Shown piece after piece: positions 33,272 to 42,235 of a stretch of 64,000 bases of DNA. The notes under the pieces were generated by a model. The model was not told the origin of the DNA and did no database searches. It worked only from the letters and a program-made list of their open reading frames with translations. The stretch spans positions 3,871,895-3,935,894 of the forward strand of contig NZ_KB235930.1 in the NCBI RefSeq assembly GCF_000332295.1, given 5' to 3'. Source of the stretch: Fortiea contorta PCC 7126. Lineage in GTDB: Bacteria > Cyanobacteriota > Cyanobacteriia > Cyanobacteriales > Nostocaceae. Every line of letters begins with the position of its first letter. Positions within the stretch are counted from its first letter, which is position 1. Made by a program: the position numbers and the translations under genes.

Positions 33272-33749
33272 ACAGCTCTCCCTATTCACCCTTGTCCCTG
33301 TAAGCCAGATTAAGACAGTACATGATCCTTACTGGGATGAAATAGAAGAAATTGCGCCCCAACACATTCAAGAAAAAACTGATACTCAGCAAGCTGGAAC
33401 TCCGTACAATTGTGTTGGGGCGCAAGTAAACGAAGATACGCAATTAGATACCGTAGAATCTCCTGTTGGGGCGCAAGTTGCATTAGATACTAAAAAAGTT
33501 GCGCCCCAACACGATACCCACTGGGTAGAGAAATATTGGGTCGAACGCTCTGGTAGTAAATATTGGTACTATCGCTACTGCTGGATGACTGGCAGGAAGA
33601 AAAATCGGATTTATCTTGGCAGTGCAAATAGTGCGATCGCTAAAAATCGAAAGGCAGATGTAGAAGCCGCAATCAACGACGGACAGACACCACAAGAGAT
33701 TCAACACTTGATTCACTCTTGGCGTCACCATTCGCAACCAAATTCCTAA
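33261..33749 (+). CDS. unknown protein with a C-terminal WYYRYC-type domain
   Basis: 162 residues from the ATG at 33261. The N-terminal half is low-complexity and contains three copies of an APQH/GAQV-type unit (IAPQH, VGAQV, VAPQHDTHW). The C-terminal ~70 residues (WVERSGSKYWYYRYCWMTGR then KKNRIYLGS) resemble short DNA-related domains found on cyanobacterial mobile elements that read as 'YW.YRY...GRKK..YLG'. Its 3' end overlaps the convergent gene by 77 bp. Confidence 0.65.
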   Translation: MNTKQLSLFTLVPVSQIKTVHDPYWDEIEEIAPQHIQEKTDTQQAGTPYNCVGAQVNEDTQLDTVESPVGAQVALDTKKVAPQHDTHWVEKYWVERSGSKYWYYRYCWMTGRKKNRIYLGSANSAIAKNRKADVEAAINDGQTPQEIQHLIHSWRHHSQPNS

Positions 33750-34014
33750 ATCTTTTGAGTTCATCCCACCGACGGCTTTCTAGTGAAGCAGTACGGCTGT
33801 ACTGATTGGGGCGAAACTCTGCTTTTCTCCGTTCCACAAAAGAATCAATAAATTTGAGAATAATCTGCTGTTCCATGTCAATGCCAGAATCCAGTTCCCT
33901 GGCATAGTTCAAGATTTGATCAGCTAGTTTGACTGGAACGCGAATTGTTTTAGTCTTGCCATTGTTCCAAGCCGAAGACCAGCTGGTACTGTTAGTTCCT
34001 GGTTGCAAAGTCAT
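33673..34014 (-). CDS. ribbon-helix-helix-like protein
   Basis: 113 residues. KTKTIRVPVKLADQILNYARELD is a strand-helix DNA-binding pattern common in cyanobacterial element-borne regulators. The rest is helical and basic. It lies downstream of the recombinase gene and its small partner on the minus strand, and overlaps a convergent gene. Confidence 0.65.
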   Translation of the reverse strand: MTLQPGTNSTSWSSAWNNGKTKTIRVPVKLADQILNYARELDSGIDMEQQIILKFIDSFVERRKAEFRPNQYSRTASLESRRWDELKRFRNLVANGDAKSESSVESLVVSVRR

Positions 34015-34145
34015 AATTTTCCTGTAACGCCTGTGTCAAGGCAGGATACAGGGTTTTTCTTGTGATTGCAACCTTGAAAAAATGCGATCGCCCAATGAAT
34101 AAAGCGATCGCCCAAAAAAATAACATTAAGTTTGTGTCATTTTTA

Positions 34146-34307
34146 TCACGGGAATGTTGACGGCGGGTAAAGCTCATCTACCTCCTCCCAGGCAAAGTCT
34201 GCCAGGGTTTCTAGGGCCTTAGCCAAGTCCACCGGGTGATCGTAATTTCCCTCCTGGAGGCGCTGGAAGAAAATTTCGATTTGCAGGAATAACAGCTTAG
34301 TGTTCAT
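34146..34307 (-). CDS. 53-residue acidic partner of the integrase
   Basis: MNTKLLFLQIEIFFQRLQEG ... FAWEEVDELYPPSTFP. The ATG overlaps the integrase stop (ATGA), a coupled pair. Acidic and helical. Position suggests an accessory or directionality factor, but it is acidic rather than basic as most excisionases are, so that role is uncertain. Confidence 0.6.
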   Translation of the reverse strand: MNTKLLFLQIEIFFQRLQEGNYDHPVDLAKALETLADFAWEEVDELYPPSTFP

Positions 34308-34882
34308 AGAGTAGCGATCGCCCCCTTAACACGATCAGCCGAAATTTCTACGTAACGTTCCAACGACTTAAAATCCTTGTGACCAGTGATTTTCTTAATC
34401 GTGTACAGGTCAGTTCCATTGCGGTGCAGTTTGGTAATGAAAGTCCGGCGGGTGGAATGAGTGCTGATACCCTTAGCCGTCAAACCCAGTCTTTCTATAG
34501 CAGCTCGTAAAATTTTATCTGCCCACCGAATCGTAATTGGCATGTCACCATCACGGCAGGGAAAGAGCCAGCCCGAACTAGAATCTGGAGTGTAATTAGA
34601 TAAAGATTCAGCCAGTACAGGGTGTACAGGCACTTGTCTTGTTTGGCGCTTACCGTCTGGCGTTGCCTTGCGAGTAATCGCCCGAAAATTAATATATTCC
34701 CGTGGTTTCCCATTTAAGTAGCAGTCTTCCACTTTCAGCTTTACCAGTGCCCCCCACCGTTCCCCGGTGTACCAAGCTAAATCTAAAAGCAACTTGTATT
34801 TTTGACTTTTAATTTGCTTGCGGATTTTAGAATAGTCCGTGTCAGTTAAAATAGCCGATTGTCCGTTTCGGTTATTTTTCAT
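34304..34882 (-). CDS. tyrosine recombinase (integrase), catalytic domain
   Basis: 192 residues. Catalytic residues are visible: Arg in AWYTGERWGAL, HSTRR (HxxR), GHKDF (His) and Tyr in SLERYVEIS. The N-terminal core-binding domain of larger integrases is missing, as in several short cyanobacterial integrases. The ATG at 34882 has GAGGAG eight bases upstream. A 15-bp inverted repeat lies 19 bp upstream of the start. It likely integrates or excises the 27.7-35 kb block. Confidence 0.88.
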   Translation of the reverse strand: MKNNRNGQSAILTDTDYSKIRKQIKSQKYKLLLDLAWYTGERWGALVKLKVEDCYLNGKPREYINFRAITRKATPDGKRQTRQVPVHPVLAESLSNYTPDSSSGWLFPCRDGDMPITIRWADKILRAAIERLGLTAKGISTHSTRRTFITKLHRNGTDLYTIKKITGHKDFKSLERYVEISADRVKGAIATL

Positions 34883-34900
34883 GAAAATTCTCCTCAGAAT

Positions 34901-34939
34901 TGTTCCGGATTAACCAGTTGCAATGGTTAATTCGGAACA
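34901..34939. other. 15-bp inverted repeat, candidate recombinase core site
   Basis: TGTTCCGGATTAACC and GGTTAATTCGGAACA are inverted (one G-T mismatch) around the 9-bp spacer AGTTGCAAT. Inverted arms around a short spacer next to a tyrosine-recombinase gene is the architecture of att core sites. No second copy was found in the window. Confidence 0.5.
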
Positions 34940-35092
34940 TTTGCGTTTTTAGATATAGTCAATATCTGCTTAAATACTAAGAGCAGTAGGGTTTTCAGCC
35001 ATCAGTGATTGTTCTTGATTTACATAAAAGTGGAATATTTACATTGTTTTGATTACTGCTTAAAACGGGTTTATTCACTTCATTAATCTGAC

Positions 35093-35215
35093 ATGACCAC
35101 CATCAACCTTTCAACGGATATCCCCTCAGCCATCAACACCTTAGAAAAACTTGCAGCTTGGTCAGGATTAACACTTGCAAATATGAATAAACCGACGGAG
35201 TGTGTGCAGAACTAG
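35093..35215 (+). pseudogene. N-terminal fragment of an unknown gene
   Basis: 40 codons (MTTINLSTDIPSAINTLEKL...) that read like the beginning of a small hypothetical protein seen on cyanobacterial elements, then stop early after NKPTECVQN. Sequence downstream does not continue it. Probably a truncated gene. Confidence 0.4.
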
Positions 35216-35273
35216 TTTCTGCAAATGGATTTCCCTGTGCTATTTTATTTTGTTGCGTCAGCATCTTGATTTT

Positions 35274-35295
35274 GTGTAGACGTATGTGTCTACAC
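35274..35295. repeat. palindrome GTGTAGAC/GTCTACAC
   Basis: 8-bp perfect arms, 6-bp loop, in the gene-free stretch 35216-35478, which otherwise shows nothing. Confidence 0.6.
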
Positions 35296-35480
35296 ACCTT
35301 TAAACAGCGCCTCTACCAAATTGTCTTTCTTTTATACGTGCACATTGTCAATAGTTTTTAGCTACTGACTGCATGAGGAATTATCTGTAGAGCAACAACA
35401 GATAAATTCAATAATTCGCGTATAAAACCGTATAGCACTGGGAGTGTAAGCAAATACTAAGCCAATAGTATGTACACTTA

Positions 35481-36604
35481 TACCAATTTAATATGAAGTT
35501 GCATATAATAGAGAAAACAAACTCGATAAATTAAAAGAACCATGAGCCGCCCTTTTGAGATTGAAATAGCAGAGAGCGAAGAAGAACTTAAAACGCCTGC
35601 AAACAGCTAATTTAGGGAACCAGAAAGAAAACTTATTATGCTGTGGTGGATAAAAGCGGGCAGGTCAAGAAGCAGCAAGACATTGGAAAACGCTTGGCGA
35701 AAGATACTTCAACGGTAACAAGGTGGATACAAAAGTATAGATCGGGTGGGCTAGATGAATTATTGAAATAAAAAAAGCTCCAGGAGCAAAACCCAAAATT
35801 CCTGAACGAGCGATCGCAGCACTTGAGGAGGAGTTAAAAACAGGAAAAGGCTTTAGTAGCTATGGTGCAATAGTGGAGTGGTTAAAGCAAGAGCAAGGGC
35901 TGGATATTGAGTACGCAACGGTTTATGCATCGGTTCGATATCGATTAGGGGCAAAACTAAAAGTCCCACGTCCTCAAAGCTATAAGCAGGATGAAAAGTT
36001 AGTATCTGAGTTTAAAAAAAACTCGGTATCATCCTCAAGACCCTAGAAAAACATCTAGCGCCAGGAAAATGCGTTCATTATCTGTGTCAAGACGAAACTA
36101 GGGTGGGGTTAAAAACTTTAACGGGAAAAGTGATTACGGCTTCTGGAGTCAAACCAACTGTACCCGTGAAATGGCAAAGGGAAAACTTTTGGATTTATGG
36201 TGCAATTGAACCATTCACAGGACAACATTTCCAGCAAGAATACCCCAAGCTCAATGGTGACTATTTTCAACAGTTTTTAAACTGGTTATCTGGGCAATTA
36301 GGTGAAGATTATGCAATTTTACAAATAGACCAAGCTCCTGCTCATGTCGGTGGTGCAATTAATTGGCCTGAAAATATTATCCCCCTACTTCAACCACCTC
36401 ACTCTCCAGAATTGAATCCTATTGAAAGGCTTTGGCAGTATCTCAAAAAATCACTTCATAATGAACTTTTTTCTTCTTTGCAAGACTTACGTACTCGCAT
36501 ACAACAATTGTTTGCCCAACTAACATTTGAGCAGGTAATGTCTATCTCCTCTTATAACTTTATTTTAGAAGCTCTTTTCTATGCAGCTTCATATTAAATT
36601 GGTA
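35481..36604 (+). mobile_element. IS630-type insertion sequence (degenerate)
   Basis: Terminal inverted repeats TACCAATTTAATATGAAG (left) and its complement CTTCATATTAAATTGGTA (right), flanked by TA dinucleotides (35479-35480, 36605-36606) as expected for IS630/Tc1. 1124 bp. It is inserted beside or within the remnant of an IS4-type element. Confidence 0.9.
35540..36597 (+). pseudogene. IS630-family transposase with several frameshifts
   Basis: Starts MSRPFEIEIAESEEELKT and stops after 22 codons. The helix-turn-helix part is readable in other frames (GKRLAKDTSTVTRWIQKY, then GGLDELLK stop; AIVEWLKQEQGLDIEYATVY). After an A8 run the DDE part continues to the end: D in CQDETRVGL, D in LQIDQAPAH and E in PELNPIERLW. 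At least three frame breaks, so inactive. Confidence 0.88.
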
Positions 36605-36606
36605 TA

Positions 36607-37293
36607 ACGAGTAAGTTGCTATGGGTTCTAGGACATCATCAGGTAAAACTTTTTAGTTCCCTGAATCTAGTGAGCGGAAGTCCAGAAGATAACTTGATAA
36701 ATTTTGGACATAATCATGATTATAAATTTGGTTCAAAAATGATGTCTAACTTACCTCCAGATGCGGTTGGAGTAATGGACAGAGGATTTGCTGGATTAGA
36801 TTTTATGCAAGAATTAGTGCAAAAGAAAAAATATTTTGTCGTGCGGATTAAGAATAATTGGAAACTAGAATTTATTTCAAAAACAGGATTAGTAAAAATC
36901 GGTTCATCGACCGATGCTCCTGCTTACAGGGTAATTAATTTTTGTGATTTAGATACGAAAACTGAATTTCGCTTAGTTACGAATTTACCTGTGAATGGAC
37001 TTGCAGCAGTTACAGATAATGAAATCAGAGAGATTTATCGTTTACGCTGGGGAGTTGAATTGTTATGGAAATTTTTAAAGATGCACTTAAAACTGGATAG
37101 ATTAATTACCAAGAATGTCAACGGTATTAGCATTCAAATTTATGCCAGTCTCATCGCTTATCTGATTTTACAACTTGTTTCTATTCCCAAAGAATGGGGT
37201 GAAAAGATGTTAGATAAATTTCGCTATTTACAAGCTTGTATGTGTCAACAAATCAGTTATGTCCATTGGATGGAAGATATTATGAAATGTTGA
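36607..37293 (+). pseudogene. IS4-type transposase, 5' truncated
   Basis: About 220 codons of a DDE transposase different from the one at 26417: second D in GVMDRGFAG, and YRLRWGVELLWKFLK (the YREK signature). The first catalytic Asp and the N-terminus are missing, cut at the IS630 insertion, and left of the IS630 no matching part is seen. The frame opens at 36616 with a TTG-type codon only. Confidence 0.85.
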
Positions 37294-37305
37294 CATTTTC
37301 CCCTT

Positions 37306-37749
37306 GACAATACTACTCTATCTCAGTATGTAAAGTTTTGTAACGACATTCAACATTTCTGTATCAGCGCCTATACTCCTGAATGGAGAAGACTTTATCA
37401 ACAAGCAGACATGTTTGTTATGCCTAGCTACAGTGAAGGATTACCCCAAGTTTTTATGGAAGCAATGACAGCAGGTTTACCAGTAATTTCTACAAATTTA
37501 CCGCAAATGCAAGAGGTAATTGATGATGGGGTGACAGGGTTTCTCATACCACCAGGAAACCGTGATAAATTAGCTCAAAAAATGCAAATATTGATTGATA
37601 ACCCTGAATTAAGAATAGCAATGGGTAATAAAGCTAAACAAGTTTCGCATCTCAGGTTTGATGCTGAAAAAAATTGTTATCAAATAGAAAATATCTTCCA
37701 AGAATTATCTGCAATACATCTGAGACAAGAGAAATCAAATTATAATTAA
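37306..37749 (+). pseudogene. GT4 glycosyltransferase, 5' truncated by an IS remnant
   Basis: About 147 codons of the C-terminal half of a GT-B, family-4 glycosyltransferase: YTPEWRRLYQQADMFVMPSY, then SEGLPQVFMEAMTAGLPVI with the EX7E-type motif, and GFLIPPGNRDKLA. The N-terminal acceptor domain is absent; coding sequence is readable back to about 37306, where IS sequence begins. An internal ATG at 37411 would give only 112 residues. The intact methyltransferase gene follows 15 bp downstream, so the two were probably one operon. Confidence 0.82.
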
Positions 37750-37764
37750 TTGGAGTCATTTTTC

Positions 37765-38532
37765 ATGCAAAACCAAACCATTAATTACTCACAAAAATAT
37801 TTTCAAAGTTCAACCTTTGACACCGATTATCAAACTTTAGCAACGATAATTTTTGCACTGTATCATCCGCAAACAGTAGCAGAATTTGGTTGCGGTCCTG
37901 GTCATCTCAGTAGAGAATTAGCGAAACTTGGGGTAAAAGTGATAGCGGTAGATGGACATTCTTATCCCGACTTTACAGGATTGGCGGTAGAATTTCATCG
38001 TCTAGACTTGAATGATCATACAGCGATCGCTAACTTTTTTGCCAACAAGCACTTTGATTTAGCCATCTGCGTAGAAGTTGCTGAACATTTACAACCAGTA
38101 GTATCATCTACTTTAATTGAATGGTTGACTCTGGTCGCACCCGTGGTTATATTTTCCGCAGCAGTTCCTCATCAAGGTGGACATGGACACATCAATCTCC
38201 AGCCACGGGAATATTGGCATAATGAATTTATACAACGGGAGTTTGTGGTTGCAGACCGCATTCGTGAACTGTTACGCCCTATCTCCACTGTCGCACCTTG
38301 GTATTGTTACAATATCATCGACTACGTACAAATACACCATCCCCAAGCACCAGAATTATCTGAAGTAATTCCGCGTTTAATCGCCTCTGAATCCGCAGCC
38401 GCATCAGCTTATTATCAAGAATATGACAGACGATTTATTGCAGAGATGCATCTTAAATATGCGCCTGTGCAACTTTATACATCAATTAAGCGACTACGTT
38501 GGTTAGCTAAACGGTTTCTTGGTAGGACATGA
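37765..38532 (+). CDS. SAM-dependent methyltransferase
   Basis: 255 residues from the ATG at 37765, which has TTGGAG upstream (a TTG five codons earlier is the alternative). Class I Rossmann motifs: VAEFGCGPGHLSRELA (motif I), VIAVDGHSY, HFDLAICVEVAEHL (motif IV). C-terminal ~100 residues are specific. The truncated glycosyltransferase directly upstream suggests a substrate in cell-surface glycan or glycolipid synthesis. Confidence 0.8.
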   Translation: MQNQTINYSQKYFQSSTFDTDYQTLATIIFALYHPQTVAEFGCGPGHLSRELAKLGVKVIAVDGHSYPDFTGLAVEFHRLDLNDHTAIANFFANKHFDLAICVEVAEHLQPVVSSTLIEWLTLVAPVVIFSAAVPHQGGHGHINLQPREYWHNEFIQREFVVADRIRELLRPISTVAPWYCYNIIDYVQIHHPQAPELSEVIPRLIASESAAASAYYQEYDRRFIAEMHLKYAPVQLYTSIKRLRWLAKRFLGRT

Positions 38533-38593
38533 AATTAGAATATAGAACCATTTATCTGTGGTTGTCGTCATTTTCCATGTAGCGCCATACTCC

Positions 38594-39031
38594 CTACTCT
38601 ATCCCCGTCTGATCTCCCCCGTCATCAGCAGACACAGTACGTCGTTCCTCATAATCCTCTGCAGACTTTGGATCTAATTCCCAACGAGTATCATCGCGCT
38701 GCTCCAAAATTTCATTTGTCCGTAAAAATGCGTAATCATCCATTTCCAATCCTACAGCGATTCCCAATTCATCAACCACATTTTGGTCTGGTGTAGGCGC
38801 AGTTCCGCCAACAGCTTCTTCTCCCACCGCGTCTGCATCTTCCCAATAAGCGTCAACATCACCACCCGTTAATTCAGGGCTAGTTTCCGTGTATTCACGC
38901 CGTTCTGCTTGGATTGATCGCCCACCAATATTATACCCTGGCAAGTCCTTTACACCAGTGCCATAAGACTCGGTAATTTCTTGGGGTAAGTCATGAGATT
39001 TGCTCTCTTCGTTATGATTTTTTGCCGTCAT
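38594..39031 (-). CDS. DUF6335 family protein
   Basis: 145 acidic residues from the ATG at 39031: DLPQEITESYGTGVKDLPGY, NIGGRSIQAERRE, LTGGDVDAYWEDADAVGEEA, TPDQNVVDELG, and the end EDYEERR. This is a cyanobacterial family of unknown function, often beside stress genes. The frame is open to an ATG at 39160 but the extra 43 residues do not look conserved. Confidence 0.75.
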   Translation of the reverse strand: MTAKNHNEESKSHDLPQEITESYGTGVKDLPGYNIGGRSIQAERREYTETSPELTGGDVDAYWEDADAVGEEAVGGTAPTPDQNVVDELGIAVGLEMDDYAFLRTNEILEQRDDTRWELDPKSAEDYEERRTVSADDGGDQTGIE

Positions 39032-39325
39032 AATCTTAGCCACTTCTACATCCTCACCATAACCTTTCGCTGCCAAAATCTTGTCTGACTGGAGATGTAT
39101 AACTTTAGTAAGAAAACAATATATCACCTGAGAACGAAGTTGCTTCATCCATATCAGCATACTCTAGTAACTATGAATTCATGGTCAAGCCACTTGTAGT
39201 TGCAGTTATTTAGTTATGAGTTGGAAGTTTTAAACCCCAAGCAACCAACCACCGATTTCTGGCTCATAACTAATTTTTATTTTCAAAATTGAGCGCACCT
39301 GCGCCGAACTTTTAATTTTCTCAAA

Positions 39326-39343
39326 CTCACGTCTGTACGTGAG
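39326..39343. promoter_or_regulatory. palindrome CTCACGT/ACGTGAG between divergent stress genes
   Basis: 7-bp perfect arms with a 4-nt loop in the 226-bp region between DUF6335 and the PfpI gene. It may be an operator or hairpin for one of the two. Confidence 0.4.
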
Positions 39344-39385
39344 CATATTTTAGTGAAATAACCAACAATAACCCTGGAATAATTT

Positions 39386-40483
39386 ATGATCAATGACCAC
39401 AATAAATCTGGAAAAAAAAGAGTTGCTATTCTCATCGACAACGGCGTCGAAGATGTGGAATTTTTAATTCCTTATAATGCCATCAAACAAGCGGGGATGG
39501 ATATAGTCGTCCTCGGTTCTCGCGTTAACGAAAAATATAAAGGTAAGCAGGGTAAACTTACCATGCAAGCTGATAGTACAACAACGGAAACTACAGCTAG
39601 CGAATTTGATGCAGTGGTAATTCCTGGCGGTATGGCTCCCGATAAAATGCGGCGAAACCCCAACACAGTTGATTTTGTCAAAGAAGCGGTACAACAAGGA
39701 AAACTAGTAGCAGCAGTTTGTCACGGCCCCCAACTTTTGATTGAGGGAGATTTACTCAAAGGTAAACAAGCCACCGGCTTCATTGCTATTCGCAAAGACA
39801 TGATCAATGCAGGTGCAAACTATCTAGATGAACCCCTAGTAATTGATGGTAATTTGATTACCTCCCGTGAACCAGGAGACTTAGCAATTTTCACCACAGC
39901 TATATTAAGTCGCCTAGGTTATGGTGGAAAAGCGGCTGCATTACCCAACGAAAAAGATAAAAATGCTGAATGGTGGAAATTAGCTGACGCTTGGGGCGGC
40001 TCCACAAAAGGTGATATTACAAAAGCATTGAACACAGCTTTAGCAGGCGATCGCTATTCCTTAGAAGCGCTACAGAAATATAGCGAAAAAGAATCAAATA
40101 CAGCCGCAAAATCTCTGTTCCAAGAGATGATTGCTAATAAACAACACCACATCGAAAAACTACAAGCTTATCTCCATCATCTAGGAGAAAAGCCCTCTTT
40201 AGTTGCGAATATTGCCGAGCAATATGCTAAAGTCAAGACAGCGCTAACAGGCACAGATGACGTATATCAAATACGCTCTGCTTTAGGAGATTTGCAAACA
40301 GGAATTGGTGATATCAGTAACTTATCTACAATGATTACTGACCCAGTAGCCACAGGTATTTTCAAAGAAATTCTTCAAGACTTAATGCAATTTGAGCAGC
40401 GCTTAGTACAGCTATATCGACAATATGTAACTGCTAACATTCAACCACCTAAGCCCAGCACAGGAGCAGCTGTCAAAATGTAA
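39386..40483 (+). CDS. DJ-1/PfpI domain fused to a ferritin-like domain
   Basis: 365 residues. Residues ~10-185 form a DJ-1/PfpI domain (AILIDNGVEDVEFLIPYNA, VIPGGMAPD, and nucleophile Cys in AAVCHGPQLL near 112), as in deglycase/chaperone or protease-like members. The C-terminal ~160 residues are four long helices (ALAGDRYSLEALQKYSEKES, HHIEKLQAYLHHLG, ILQDLMQFEQRLVQLYRQY) resembling DUF892/ferritin-like bundles. The fusion and the neighbours (SRPBCC, Mn catalase) point to stress protection. Confidence 0.82.
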   Translation: MINDHNKSGKKRVAILIDNGVEDVEFLIPYNAIKQAGMDIVVLGSRVNEKYKGKQGKLTMQADSTTTETTASEFDAVVIPGGMAPDKMRRNPNTVDFVKEAVQQGKLVAAVCHGPQLLIEGDLLKGKQATGFIAIRKDMINAGANYLDEPLVIDGNLITSREPGDLAIFTTAILSRLGYGGKAAALPNEKDKNAEWWKLADAWGGSTKGDITKALNTALAGDRYSLEALQKYSEKESNTAAKSLFQEMIANKQHHIEKLQAYLHHLGEKPSLVANIAEQYAKVKTALTGTDDVYQIRSALGDLQTGIGDISNLSTMITDPVATGIFKEILQDLMQFEQRLVQLYRQYVTANIQPPKPSTGAAVKM

Positions 40484-40641
40484 GCTTCCTAAAAAAACCA
40501 CAGAAGGACACCTGCACTTTGAACATCAAAGTTTAGCAGAGTGTCCACCACGCAAAAAATATCAAAAGAGAAATAACAAAAAGAGAAATAAAAGAGTTTT
40601 TGCGCTTCGTGGTTATTGTACTGTAAACGGGAGATTAAACA

Positions 40642-41340
40642 GTGACCATCACATCAACAGATGCGCTGAATCCAAATCAGAGCGAAGCCGGTGAACTTGA
40701 ACGCTGGGCTTCTCTAATTGGCGGTGGAGCGTTGGTATTAATGGGTTTAAAGCAACGCTCCTTGCGGGGTACACTCATGGCTTTGGCTGGTGGTGGTTTG
40801 ATGTATCAAGGTGCGACAAAACAAAGCACCATCCAGCAAACACAGGAACTCACGGGGATGAATAAACCAATCAAAGTTGAAAAGACAGTAACAATCAATA
40901 AACCAGCTGATGAATTGTACCGTTTTTGGCATAACTTTGAGAATCTCCCCACATTTATGCAGCATCTCAAATCTGTGAAAGTATACAACCAAACTCGTTC
41001 TCATTGGATTGCTAACGCACCCTTGGGTAACAGTGTCGAATGGGATGCAGACATATTAGAAGACCGAGAAAATGAATTAATTTCTTGGGCTTCTATTCCA
41101 GGTGCAGATATTGAAAATTCCGGCTTTGTACGTTTTCAAAAAGCACCAGGAGAACGGGGTACACAAGTCAAAGTTGTTTTGGAATATAACCCGCCTGGAG
41201 GAACTCTGGGATCTATAATCGCTAAACTTTTTGGTGAAGAACCAGAGCAACAAATTGGCGACGACTTACACCGATTCAAAATGTTGATGGAAACAGGAGA
41301 AATTGCTACAACCGCAGGTCAACCCACAGGTAGAAGCTAA
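40642..41340 (+). CDS. SRPBCC-family protein with an N-terminal membrane-like segment
   Basis: 232 residues. The N-terminal ~70 residues contain Gly-rich hydrophobic stretches (LIGGGALVLMGL, TLMALAGGGLMYQG) of the DUF2892 type; then a START/SRPBCC domain (IKVEKTVTINKPADELYRFW, NSVEWDADI, VVLEYNPPGG). GTG start at 40642 with GGGAG upstream. Often found in cyanobacterial stress operons; ligand unknown. Confidence 0.8.
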   Translation: MTITSTDALNPNQSEAGELERWASLIGGGALVLMGLKQRSLRGTLMALAGGGLMYQGATKQSTIQQTQELTGMNKPIKVEKTVTINKPADELYRFWHNFENLPTFMQHLKSVKVYNQTRSHWIANAPLGNSVEWDADILEDRENELISWASIPGADIENSGFVRFQKAPGERGTQVKVVLEYNPPGGTLGSIIAKLFGEEPEQQIGDDLHRFKMLMETGEIATTAGQPTGRS

Positions 41341-41390
41341 TTCATCAACAAACAAAGACAACTTTATCCATACTTTGAAGCTGTTAGAGG

Positions 41391-41807
41391 ATGATTATGA
41401 CCCGCATACTTTCCAAGCTACAAAATTTGCTTTTAAGCCAAATTATCATCATTTTTCTAGTAGGAATTGCCTTCTTCGGACTCCAGTCATTTAACTACGG
41501 ATCTACCATGCTATCAGCCCAGGCTGATACTATCAGAACTCCCGAAGGAGTTTACTACAAAGGTACTCCCGACAACGAAGGAGCATTAAGAAGCAACGAC
41601 CAAGTAGAAAATGCTCGCAAAAGCCTCAAAGAAACTGGCGATAACATTCGAGAAAAACTGAACCTAGACGAAAACACTCCAGAAGCTACCAAAGATTTTT
41701 TGGAGTCAGTAAAAAACAAAGTTGGCGAAACAGTAGAGCCAATCACTGGTAACAAACGCGGTTATTATCAAGAAAAAGATACAACACACTATACGACAAG
41801 TAAATAA
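41391..41807 (+). CDS. membrane-anchored or secreted stress-related protein
   Basis: 138 residues: an N-terminal hydrophobic segment (about 13-34, LLSQIIIIFLVGIAFFGL) and a hydrophilic remainder rich in Glu/Lys/Asn (LKETGDNIREKLNLDENTPE) with a final GYYQEKDTTHYTTSK. The soluble part looks partly disordered with a helix, like small desiccation-type proteins. 50 bp after the SRPBCC gene on the same strand. Confidence 0.6.
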   Translation: MIMTRILSKLQNLLLSQIIIIFLVGIAFFGLQSFNYGSTMLSAQADTIRTPEGVYYKGTPDNEGALRSNDQVENARKSLKETGDNIREKLNLDENTPEATKDFLESVKNKVGETVEPITGNKRGYYQEKDTTHYTTSK

Positions 41808-41839
41808 ACAGATTTTACTTCTTTGCCAAGGAAGAAACT

Positions 41840-42181
41840 ATGTCTGATAAAACAGTGACCAAAATTGACTCTGCTTATTCTCCTAAAGGTCAACTTGGTC
41901 AAAAATATCTCGCCTCCGGTAAAACCATTTCTATGCGAATATGGGAAAACGAACAACCGGAAGAACCAAAACAGCCAACAGCAAGAGAATATGAAACTGT
42001 TGGTTATGTCATCAAAGGTCGCGCCGAACTGCTCATTGAAGGACAAAAAATACTCCTTGAACCAGGAAATTCCTGGGTAGTACCCAAAGGCGCGTCCCAC
42101 ACTTACAAAATCCTCGAGTCATTCACCGCAGTCGAAGCAACCAGCCCACCGGCACAAATCCACGGCCGCGACGAAAATTAA
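41840..42181 (+). CDS. cupin-domain protein
   Basis: 113 residues, one cupin barrel: SMRIWENEQPEEPK, ETVGYVIKGRAELLIEGQ, LEPGNSWVVPKGASHTYK. The two cupin motifs are recognisable but the usual first-motif His pair is replaced, so metal binding may be weak or absent. It follows 32 bp after the previous gene. Confidence 0.8.
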   Translation: MSDKTVTKIDSAYSPKGQLGQKYLASGKTISMRIWENEQPEEPKQPTAREYETVGYVIKGRAELLIEGQKILLEPGNSWVVPKGASHTYKILESFTAVEATSPPAQIHGRDEN

Positions 42182-42201
42182 CAACTGAAAATTTAATTTA
42201 A

Positions 42202-42235
42202 AAAAACACAGATGAACAATCCATCTGTGTTTTTT
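42202..42235 (+). terminator. Rho-independent terminator
   Basis: AAAAACACAGATG pairs with CATCTGTGTTTTT around a 7-nt loop, ending in T6. It closes the operon that ends with the cupin gene. The rest of the gap to 42551 holds the leader of the catalase gene. Confidence 0.85.

Noticed and set aside
27664-35480. Developmentally excised (XisA-type) element of heterocysts
   Set aside because: The integrase is a short catalytic-domain protein, no interrupted host gene is visible at either end, and only one candidate core site was found.
36629-36640. TCATCAG on the plus strand, possible minus-strand hammerhead core
   Set aside because: The upstream minus-strand partners of the core are missing, and the bases encode the transposase.
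39464-39697. Minus-strand frames opposite the PfpI gene
   Set aside because: Antisense to conserved DJ-1/PfpI sequence; no family.
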